Shown one piece after another: positions 11,674 to 20,968 of a DNA stretch of 64,000 nt (the first letter of the stretch is position 1; every line of letters begins with the position of its first letter). The DNA is from Niebla homalea (Eukaryota; Ascomycota; Lecanoromycetes; Lecanorales; Ramalinaceae): contig JAHGAU010000026.1 of NCBI GenBank assembly GCA_019925105.1, positions 372,001-436,000 on the forward strand. The letters run 5' to 3'. A program made the translations under genes and the position numbers. The notes under the pieces are model-generated. The model saw only the letters and a list, made by a program, of their open reading frames with translations, was not told where the DNA came from and ran no database searches.

Positions 11674-13641
11674 ATGATCTCAAAAAACTTCGTCCTCAAA
11701 GCAGCTTGTGCTTCTCTCTTGGTTCTCAAAGTTTCTTGTCAAATCAATTTGGACACCGTATGCATTGACCACCCAGTAGCCACGGGCACAGTCACCTTTG
11801 TCACTTCTGTCGCCACAGGTGGGACGTTATACATCACTCCAAGCGCTGCTTGAAATCAAGGCAGCGCAACTTGGGAATGAAATATAGGCGCCAAAAACCT
11901 TTTCTGGTATAAGATGGCGGTACCAGGAGCTGGCGGAGGCTTTTGCAGTAGCGGCCTCCCTGGCACCGTCAATGAGGCTTTCAAACTAAGTCCTGATAAT
12001 AGGATGGTCTCGTTCTCGGTATCGCCGTCATAGGACACGGAAAGACCGTTGTAGCTTGGATCACAGGGACTCCTGAGCAGAGAACATTTGTCCGTTCTAC
12101 AAGACCAACGCTTGTTCCTCGCGACAGTGACGGAAAGGTGGCCGTGACATTGAAAGGCGCCACTCCATGTGCGGGTCCGACCATAACGTCCTCGACTGGT
12201 CCAACTGATACAGCGATCGCGTCTTTGTGTCAGATAACAAGATCACCCCAGGAACAGCGGCCTTCTCGACGTATAAAGTCTCGAGCTATATGTCAAGCCT
12301 CCTCGCTACTGCCCTCCCACCGCATGGCATTGTGGGACCATTCACTCTTGATCCAGCATCTGTCATCAAATCCGAGGTTGGTCCGCCTGGTCCGGAATGC
12401 AAATGCACCAAGCGATGCAATGACATCCAATGCTCTAAGGTGAAAGGATTATAATAACGGCACTGTCCTAGCAGTGCAAAGGTTCCTGGCGTATCAGACC
12501 TTTGTCAACTTCAACAACTACCTTTACTCCCTTCGCCAAGCACATTACGACGGAGGCGAAGTCGCTGGTCTGATGAGCGCCGACATTGTGAGGACCTTTT
12601 TCGTCAATCCCAAACCGGATGTCACATGGCAACAAGTGGTGGGCATAGTCGCGCAGATTTATGCAGTGGCTGATCAATGATTCGACGAACTTGCCAGCAT
12701 CAGCGCATACATAGGCCAATATATTGAAAACGCGAGTCAAGTGATTCAGCATGGCTATAATGAGGATCTTGGGCCCAAAATGATTCCTGGTCGGTGGATC
12801 GGATATGAGCTGGACCGTAGCACTGGACTCTTTGGGGACGGCACCTTCTTAGACAGTGGTTCCGCTCAGTCACTAGCAGGGAATGCTCAAAATTCGACTA
12901 CGAAAGTATTCGCCTACAAGTCTATCAAGTTTGCACTCAAGGATTCCGGGAGTCTCATCATGTATATTCCTTATGGGGTTAGTGTCAAGGGAGATGACGG
13001 TAAAACAATGGAAAAAGGCATCGACGAGAAGTAATGCCGCGACGAGCTGAAAGATACAGACGAAATGGGATCCATCAGAATTTGTGATGCTCCAGGAGGC
13101 ATGGCGCGGACATTCAATGCCGGCGGCGGCAAGGGCTCCGCCAGCGACGCCTCCGAGCTCCTCCAGTCGTACCCTTAGGGTTGGAATCCTAGATTGCAAA
13201 TTAACCCCGGGGAGAGCTTCAACATAGCATCCGCGGTCAAAGGCAGCATTGCGAGCTAGCGCGCCGAGGACTTCGACTACGACGCCGGAGACCCGTTCAG
13301 GGATAGCGTGTTCAATGGCAAAGACCTTGATTTTCGGGCGCTGCAGAAGCTAGAGATCTCTCAGGAGGCGGCAGGCTTCTTCAGCATCCCGATTTGCCAG
13401 GTACGGGACTTGCGTGCTATCCCGCTAGCGATGGAAAAGGATGCTCGGGCTGCGATACCGCTGCTGCGATTGGGGGTACCAAAGGGTCGAAAGAAAAGTT
13501 TTGGGATCATAGCACGAAGGATATGCAGATCATCATCAACTCAACTCCAAGTGGTGTGACATGTGGAAGAAGGGGCTTCTGTGCGAATACTGTGTGTGAA
13601 TATGATCCGATCCTTTCACGGGACAAGGAAATGAGCTGTTA
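11674..13641 (+). pseudogene. Secreted multi-segment protein, degenerate
   Basis: Begins with a convincing signal peptide at 11674 (MISKNFVLKAACASLLVLKV, then SCQ). Downstream fragments in shifting frames carry Thr/Ser/Val-rich segments (11760-11850, 12030-12210), a Cys cluster (CKCTKRCNDIQC, about 12400-12435), a long domain at 12474-13260 and a Cys-rich end (13394-13641). In-frame stops occur near 12678-12680 (TGA), 13032-13034 (TAA), 13177-13179 (TAG) and 13257-13259 (TAG), with frame changes near 12215 and 13390. All stops could arise by C-to-T or G-to-A transitions. Layout resembles C-terminal regions of large fungal secreted proteins, some attached to GH18 chitinases, but no catalytic domain is visible. 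The exact family is unknown to me. Confidence 0.55.
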
Positions 13642-14400
13642 GTGCAGCCAAAAGACATCTTGCTTGGAGAGCTGAACTTGTATTTGACCTCGTGCTGACT
13701 CAGGCCTCGCTGCTTTGCTCGTACACCGGAGCTTGTTCCCGTGCATGCTTTCAGTCACTGCTCCGTCCTGCTCCCCCAACACCAGGACGAAAAATTTCAA
13801 AAAAAAGCTGCAAATATCACCTGTGCGGGCCAAGAAATTTGCGTGTACTGGAGGCTTCCAAAAATTGCTCGTTTTACTTTTGTATATGCGACGCTTTAGG
13901 CGCTCATGACTCAATGTGCGCAGCCAAAGGATACCGCTGTCTTTCTTTGACGAAAGGTCTGAGCCTTGTAAATTGCGGCCAACTCCATCGTACGATCCCT
14001 TCCTGAGACTATCGCAGGACGAGCTGGGGCGAATGTGACGATTCCATTAGTCAAAAATAAAATTTTCGGGAGTGAAATGGGAGAAAAACTGGGGAAAAGC
14101 TTCATATACACGCAGTAGCCGCGTAGGTTCACAGTCGCTTGCCCCAAAAAACGTTAGTCCGCCAATCTTGCTTGGCGAATTCTCAACCACACTTCGTCCG
14201 ACTTCTGTTCACACTCGATGATTGCAAGGTGAGATACCTGAAGCTGAGGATCTTTGCACCCAATTTTCACTAACAAGGTAGCGTGAGGATGATGGGTTTC
14301 GCTATGAAGCTCGCTGCCATGAAATTCACAGTTGGGATGGTCGAAAGGCAGCGATCAGACGATTGCTAGCATAGGGAGCATTGAACGAGTAAGCAGACCC
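13642..14400. other. Gene-free accessory DNA
   Basis: No coding segment supported. Follows the secreted-protein relic and precedes the diverged direct repeat. Confidence 0.45.
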
Positions 14401-14421
14401 TTGAGCTCGTGTCCCGACTTG

Positions 14422-14790
14422 AATGACCGGGACTGCATGAGCATACATCGGGAGCATTGGAGTTCGAACCCTTGGGGCCGGACTTGGTGGAGGGTATGGT
14501 TGCATAGGAACATAGTAAGGTCTGCATCTTTATTAGCTACAATCTTGATGCAAAATCATGGGGTTAGAACTTCATGCGCAATGTAAGTGGCGAGAATGCT
14601 TGACCGAGACGGGATGTGCATACACCGATAGCATTGGAGTTCCGTAGCTCGGTGCCAGATTCCGTGGAGGGCATGGGTGTATGGGGACGCAGTAAGGTTT
14701 TCACTCAGCTGTATCTGTTAATGAATGAACCTGGATACAATTTCCTTGAGTCAAGACCTTCATACGTGTTGTTGTTAGTGGCGAGTGTGG
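14422..14790. repeat. Diverged tandem duplication, about 175-185 bp unit
   Basis: Two adjacent stretches align over their length: both carry a GACCG start (14424 and 14602), a shared GCATTGGAGTTC block (14456 and 14631), GTGGAGGG, CATAGTAAGGT versus CGCAGTAAGGT (about 14510 and 14690) and end with AGTGGCGAG (about 14587 and 14775). Many substitutions and small indels separate them. Possible weak start of another copy lies upstream. Confidence 0.55.
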
Positions 14791-14860
14791 TCCAGAAGGT
14801 GCCTTTTTGAGTCGGCAATTGTGAAATACAAATTTTCCGTAATGTCAAACACCAAAAAAG

Positions 14861-15085
14861 AAAAAAAAGTCTGGTCGTGCCGGGAATTGAACCCAACACC
14901 CTCGATCAAAGGGCAAAAGGGCTAGGCCCCCAGCCGAAGCTGGGAACCCCCCTACGGACTTGAAATCGGTACCACTGTACTCCCCCCAAAGGATGCCCTA
15001 GCCTTGCGGCTAGAACAGCAATGAAGTTTTTCTAGTGACGTTCACGAAGAAAGGACTTATCCACTTAACCACTTGGCCATGCGGA
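14861..15085 (-). ncRNA. Candidate Pol III transcript: tRNA-derived SINE or structured RNA
   Basis: On the minus strand an A-box match (TGGCCAAGTGG, 15079-15069) is followed about 190 nt later by a B-box match (GGTTCAATTCC, 14893-14883) and then a run of eight T (14868-14861), a Pol III terminator. Between them are two perfect 6-bp hairpins with stable tetraloops: CTAGCC-GCAA-GGCTAG (15013-14998, GNRA) and CCCAGC-TTCG-GCTGGG (14944-14929, UUCG). The T-arm-like end is credible, but the 7-nt ends flanking the A and B boxes do not pair, so this is not a normal tRNA. Could be a tRNA-derived SINE or a novel small RNA. Confidence 0.45.
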
Positions 15086-15219
15086 ACCCTTCAACTGCGG
15101 ATCATAACTTTAATTTCAGTAATAAACCTTAGTTTTGTTTGTCATAACAGCGGACTTAGTTCCGAGCTCCACTACTATCACTTCTTCACGATTGCGTAGG
15201 TCCACAACACCGCGGACTT

Positions 15220-15332
15220 CATTGCACGCTATCTAACAGTGTCCACTCTACATTGCATATTATCTAACCCTCTCCACTCTGCATTGCACACTATCTAACA
15301 CTTTCCACTCTTCATTGCACACTATCTAACAC
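15220..15332. repeat. 31-bp minisatellite, about 3.6 copies
   Basis: Direct tandem repeat with consensus starting CATTGCACACTATCTAACAC; copies begin at 15220, 15251, 15282 and 15313 (partial). It sits just upstream of the predicted start at 15370, so it may lie in that gene's promoter or leader. Confidence 0.85.
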
Positions 15333-15369
15333 AGTTGAGACCTGCTATTCCACCTCCTAAAGCATCAAA

Positions 15370-16115
15370 ATGACGCCCCGCCATCGTGACCCCAAACCAT
15401 CAGCCAGTCGCAAATGGAAGAAATACAGCAAGAGGCAGGGGAATGGTAAGATTCACTTTGTGTATCACACACATTGGCCAATGGATATATAATGTCTTGA
15501 ATATGATTCAAGTAACTTCTAATGCCCTCTACCAGTTTGCAAGATGATACATTCTCTTCTATAAACAATGCAATTACTCCTGACTATTAATTACTCATAT
15601 TGCGCACGTTTCCTTCAAATATGCGACCACAGGTATTGCGGTGGCTGACCTTTATAGGCGATACGGACCGGCAGCAGGTACAGCAACTATGGAACAAGCA
15701 ACAACGCCAATCGCGTCGCTGGCTCGTCAATTCGCAAAAGCGGCACACCAGTGGTCCCGTTTCACGAAAGGTTAACATCGAGCTGCAACAATTGATGAAG
15801 GCCAAGAACTCGGGGGAGGTGAGCGCAATTCTGCGCCGCACCCTAGAGCCCCGGACGCGAGAAATTTGGGAGAAGCTGAAGGGGGAGAGGGAGGCCGCAA
15901 AGGCGGCATGCAACAGGTTCTACGCGCCGGACTGGTGGCTGGAAGGAGGCGAAAAGGGCGGAGAAGATGCGGGCGAGGAGGAAGAAGATGGCGAAGAGGA
16001 GGGGGGACAAGAAGCGGAGGGGCAGGGGGAAGATGAAGACGTTGCCATGGACGATAGCACTGGGCACGGAGGGGACAGCGGCTCCTGGACCGCTGATCTC
16101 ACATTCCGCAATTGA
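15370..16115 (+). CDS. Hypothetical protein, basic N-terminus, acidic C-terminus; frame uncertain
   Basis: Not recognised. A first exon (15370-15445, starting MTPRHRDPKP) ends at a good GTAAGA donor, and an acceptor at 15631-15632 joins it in phase to a frame reading VADLYRRYGPAAGTATMEQA, which stops at 15773-15775. A second, overlapping frame is open from 15621 to 16115 and ends in a strongly acidic Glu/Gly tail (roughly the last 50 residues); it contains LRRTLEPRTREIWEKLKGE. Either the gene has a frameshift near 15770 or only one of the two products is real. No signal peptide, membrane segment or known domain. The GC content and codon use look more coding-like than the flanks. It lies between the minisatellite and the ATPase gene, to which it is convergent. 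Confidence 0.35.
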
Positions 16116-16668
16116 TCTGGATGATCACCTATCGCAGGAACAGTCTAAGCATCAAATCTAGGGGGAGAGCAACGCGGTGAAGTGGAGGTGCAGGCAACGT
16201 GTATTGAAGTGTTTTGATTGAACGATTTAATTCCTTGAAAGACAGGATCTCTACATTGAGCCTGAAAAGCTTTTCGAACACACGATTCAGATGCCAGTAT
16301 CAGGCCATCGAGAAAGCCTCCGCCGTCACGAGCTCCACCTCCACCTCCTGCCCCATATCCGCAGCCATCAATACCTCCCCCGGCCCCATTATATCTGCTG
16401 CTTACAAGTTCTGCCCTTGCTCATGACGGACCTCGCAGCGGCGACAAGTTCTCATTCAATGGCATTGGTATCTCGGCGTTCAAACACTGGGTATACAAGC
16501 GAGCACTCGCATTACCACTAGCTATCATCCAGTCCACATCATTCATTCCGTTCGTTTGCCTAAGAATCAGACGTACCCAATTCTGTCTGCACCAGGATCT
16601 TTGAATACGGACGAATCAGTGGTAACCCCCCTACTTCCACAACGCCACTCTGGCATTCGTATCTCAAG
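16116..16668. other. Intergenic between convergent genes
   Basis: About 550 bp, no gene, RNA or repeat recognised. Confidence 0.5.
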
Positions 16669-18858
16669 CTAAGTAGCCAAGATACTCTTTCCCCCATCCT
16701 CCGTCAACCTCCTCCTAACTTTGATCTTCAGCCACTCCATGCCTAATGACCTTGGTGTCTCGTCCTCCACCGGTTTTAGCATGGCTGACGGACTAAAGAT
16801 CAAGGCCTCGCCTGGCTTCAGCTCTACAATCTCTGCGAATATGCTCCGAACATCGCGCTTCGTCCCCATTCCTAATTCTTCGGAAGTGCTGACCCCCGCG
16901 AGGTGCTCGCGGAGGGTGCGAAACCACTCCGGGGATGTGAAGCGGTGCACGATCGTCACCGTGCATAGGTCTAGGAGGTGTGGTGAGATTGTTGGCTCTT
17001 GGGTTGAGATGACGATGCGGGTTGCAAGGTGGCGTTGTTGGCGGATGAGCTGGAGTAGCTTGTTGGTGAAGGCGGAAGCTGCGTTGGTGGACGTCATGAA
17101 CTAGACGATTGAGTTAGTCAGGCCTCATTACTCGGCGGATGAATGGTGCTAGTAGGCGGTATCTACCTTATGCGCTTCGTCGAGCGCGACAATGCGACTT
17201 GCCGTATTGCGGCTCTCGAGGAAAAGATCAAGGCAAATGCTGAAGAGCGCGCAGGCCGAGCTCTCGTCCACGAAGGGGCAGCTTAGGTCAATGATGGTAA
17301 GTGTGCCTGGCTTGAAGTCCCACACCCTATCAGCAGATTCTTTTTCCATGGCTTGTTTTCGGGCCTTCTGGAGGAGCCATTCATTTCTCGACCGCCTTCC
17401 GGCCTTAGTATCTGGAAAGGTAGGTGCTTGCTTCCCTTCATCAATTTTGGAAGATCGGTCCATGAAGCTTTCTAGTAAGTCGAGGCGAAGCTTTAGCGGC
17501 GCATTTTGCTGACCGGTGAAGGCTTCTGCATCAAGCTTTCTTCGGAAAGCATCGTAATCTAAGCCTGGAGTACCCTGGCTCTCCATTGCCATCTCTCGTA
17601 GGATGCGGAGTATGACCTGCAGACTATAAGAATGAGCTTTACAGGGATGGGGTTGACTCAATACAGACTTCAATATAAAGTGGTATTGGGCCGTCCTTGT
17701 CACCCACGGCCATCATACTCAACATCCGCGTCACGTCTAGATGCTTGTCTTGGAATCTCATAGGAACAACTTCTGGTTTCTGGCTATTGGGCGATGAGAC
17801 AGGTAGATTTTCATACGTTTGCTTCATCCGCCAGAAATTTGTTGGCGAGACGAGAACTTTGACAGGTACACCAGAAGAACAAAGGTATGCTGCTTCACAA
17901 AGCTGTCTGCTCCCATAGGACGTAAAGGTATCATAGTGAAAGACAATGGCGGCAAGTGGACTCGGCAATTGCCCTAGTCCTGAGGGTAATAGGCAATTTT
18001 CCAGGATGCAAGAAAGCGTGTAGCTCTTGCCAGATCCTTGGGAGCCGCAGATAAAGGTGGACGAAGGCGCATTCACATTGAGGAAAATTCGGGGATCGTA
18101 GTCATAGATGCAAGGCAGTTTTGGTGTTATCGGCTCTGAAAGATGAGAGCCCTCCCTTCTTGCTACGGCTTTGCATAGGAGCCCGTACTGGTTGAATGTT
18201 CCCGGCTTCGACGCATCCAAAACCTTACCTGAGAAAAGCGGGGTGGTCCTTGCGGCTTCTACAGATTCTTTGTCACAGAGCTGAGTGACGTTGAGATCTG
18301 AGCTTGTGTCGGATAAGAATGCGACCTGATAGTCAAAGGTGGCCGGTCCGTCATTGACCGCAAAGTTTGAAAACGCTTTGGGTAAGGAGTGTTCAGAGGT
18401 CCGTGAATTCTCTGGGTCAGTGGCAAGAGCTTGAAGAGCCTGGAAAGTAGGATTTGCCACCGTATTGGGCCTTGAGCTTTGCTCTAGCTGAGACGATTGA
18501 GGCGGACTACCAAGATCAACGAGGTCCTCCAGATCCTTGGGCCTTTCTTCTGGCGTCTCTTTGGATGCTGCTTGTTTGGAGAAATCATGCTGAACAATGT
18601 GAAAGACTTTCTTAGCTTTTTTTTGGTCTGCGGCGAGCTCTTTGGGTGCAGCTGGTAGCTTGGTCTTCTTCACAACCTAAAAGGAGCTCAATATGGGACC
18701 CACGAATGGGAAGCAATATAATTCACCAGAGTATCGTCTTCTAACTGATATTGTTTCGGGAGGTGTTGGACAAGATACTCCTTCCCAGCGCGGTCCGACG
18801 GTGGTTCGGTGATGATGCCGAAATGCCACTGTAGTGCCAGGTTTTTCTTCTTTGCCAT
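16669..18858 (-). CDS. P-loop ATPase, HerA/FtsK-like fungal family of unknown role
   Basis: Four exons: 18858-18727, 18676-17669, 17616-17167, 17100-16669, with introns of 50, 52 and 66 nt. After a charged, disordered N-terminal half come YDYDPRIFLNVN, Walker A (CGSQGSGKSYTLS, near 18050-18015), LAAIVFHYDTFTS, a middle insert with VLRILREMAMES-like sequence (RILREMAMESQG), LTIIDLSCPFVDES, Walker B (RIVALDEAHKFM, spanning an intron at 17166-17101), a sensor-like RIVISTQEPT and VTIVHRFTSPEW. The ATPase motifs are all present and the frame is open, in contrast to its neighbours. Upstream of the chosen Met the frame stays open to about 19090 and contains HCYLC, but has no ATG, so an upstream exon may be missing. 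Fungal homologues exist in many genomes; the function is unknown. Confidence 0.78.
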
Positions 18859-19685
18859 AGTGCGGGCTCTAATCGCTTGGCTTTTAGCTTTGGCTCTATG
18901 ATCCACTAGGCTTCTTGAAACGCACAAGTAGCAATGAGACTGAAGCTGTGCAAAGACTACGGAGTGTGATTCTTCATTCAGTGATTCTTCGTCGGCTCGT
19001 ATTTTGTCACCATGGGAACGAGAAAGATTGACAAACAACGAGTGTTCAGGTCCAACAAGGCTTATTAAGCAAATTTGGGCCGGTCATATGCAAGGGATCC
19101 CCGGCTCTGTAATAGAGCATCAATCAGAGTGTGTTTATGACTCCCCTCGCTTCTCTTTGAATCATGGATTGTAGCAATACCAGCCAAAGTTGTGGACATG
19201 AGAGATTTGCTCAATAATATCCTGTAAACCGACGAAAAGGCGGTTCACTGAGCTGTAAAGATTGCCTCAGCCAATTTTACAGCCCTACGAAGCGTCCGCA
19301 GCCCCTCAAAGAGAGCCAGTGAGATAACTCGTCTAGAGGGTGCAGACGCCCGAGATGCTCCACCTGCCGAATTGTACTCCATGCGGGCTTCCGGGTGCTT
19401 TGTGGCACTCAGACACTGAGTCATGTGGGATTTTACAGCTGGGTGGTCCGAATGATTGAGTCTTCATTCCTTGTACACATCAATCCTGACCAATTCTGAT
19501 CGAATTGTGCCTCTACGGAGCGATTTACATTGTAAACATATCCACCTGTCAGATAGAGGTAGTAAGTCCACCTCAAGATCCTCTTTATACATCAGCCCCA
19601 GTAATTATACAAGAGGTAGAAAAGTAGTGTGATCGATAATTGAAAACAAAACTTGCGAGCTCGCTATGTGGGTTCGCATTCTCCA
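18859..19685. other. Upstream of ATPase; possible missing 5' exon
   Basis: On the minus strand, 19038-18859 continues the ATPase frame without ATG. Around 19235-19180 another short open stretch (HVHNFGWYCYNP) follows a CAG acceptor-like site. These might be 5' exons. The rest shows nothing recognisable. Confidence 0.3.
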
Positions 19686-20778
19686 ATGGAAGATGCGCCA
19701 AAACGGAAGATGCGCCAAAACGACGGAAAGGGTCTCTGTCTTCAGATACTTCCTCTTCAGATGACTCGTCTGCAGATAATTCATCTCCGTCAGATTACGA
19801 GTCGAGTTTACCACTGGAAGCTGGCGACCTATTGTTTTCGGAAGTAAGTCCAAGTAGATCGTCTACTATCAAATGGCTGTCTTTTGGGAATGAAGCGAAG
19901 TTAGGGAGTCGCAACACTCAACGGCTTCATGCTAAATAGGGTTTCCGCCTTTTTAGGTTCAGGAAGATTGTCCACAATACGACGTGAAGACGGTCTTCCG
20001 TGCTTCTTGGTAGAGGCATGTCGTATGCACCAGTGGATAGCCTTTCCCTAATTTCGGAAGCAGTTGAGCTGGACGCTCCAGCAAAGGGCCATGCATTGCT
20101 ATTGGATCTAGATAAACCGAGAAGACCCCCAGAAGGAAATGTACCGAAAAGACTACCAGCAGACTTTCCATTCATACCAGACGTTGCAGCGGCAAAAGTC
20201 ATGCCGCCGACTTCACCAGACACCACCTCCTTTCTGCGGGGATCGTGGCAGGATTTGACTGATCTGCGCTGGACGTCGCCTTCATCCTGTTCTGAGGTGG
20301 ACAACATGCTTGAGCCTTTACATCGATTCTCAGAAGCTGTCCAAGTGTCTGACTTAGATTGCTACTCAATGTCAAGCATGTAGATATGCAAGCGAGCACA
20401 AGGATGGCGATGGCCTTTCCTGGAATGACCAACATTATCAACTATATGCAGATGCTACAAAGGACGTTGATACCTTTCCGTGGGGAACATCGCTGAGACC
20501 ATTCTGGTATGTGTTGATATGGGAAAGGGCGAAAAATAACGGTCATACCAAACGATGATGAACCAATGGTACGGCTAAAAAACATCCTTTCATATGAATT
20601 TGTGATTCTCAAGAGGATAGATCTTCGCCAGATAACCTTCGAAGAGGCGGAGGAAAAAGCTCTGTCAAAAGCTCTGAGGAGACGTCTTGGGCGATATGAT
20701 ACTATCTCGGGAGCGCTTACAGATTGCTTGCCCTGGAGAGTAAGGGCGTTATTGGGTGAACAGGAGATATTAGTGTGA
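19686..20778 (+). pseudogene. Ser-rich hypothetical protein, frame-broken
   Basis: Not recognised as a named family. The segment starts at ATG 19686 (MEDAPKR) but a 17-bp tandem duplication (19688-19704 and 19705-19721) throws it out of frame with a Ser/Asp-rich stretch (GSLSSDTSSSDDSSADNSS) that follows. Further coding-like segments: APVDSLSLISEAVELDAPAK to the stop after MSSM (about 20030-20383); LSWNDQHYQLYADATKDVD to WYVLIWER (about 20425-20530); and LKNILSYEFVILKRIDLR to LPWRVRALLGEQ (20566-20778), joined by a one-base frame change near 20530. The last parts read smoothly as protein, suggesting a once intact gene. Lies head to head with the ATPase and tail to tail with the NACHT relic. 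Confidence 0.5.
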
Positions 20779-20968
20779 GAATTCTATGGGCAATAGACTC
20801 GATAGCAGCCTTCCCTGTTCTACCTGGCTGTAAGACAGACACTATGCGCGAGAATGAAAAGGTGGTTTAAACTTGTTGTATCAAATATGTGTTTCTGCAG
20901 ATCTATTCAGTTGCACACATCGGTCTTTAGGCTTCGACTGAGTTGAACGCTAATAATGCACTCCGATG

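Noticed and set aside
14861..15085. Intron-containing tRNA gene
   Set aside because: A- and B-box-like sequences exist but the acceptor arms do not pair and no anticodon arm could be placed; kept as an RNA/SINE candidate instead.
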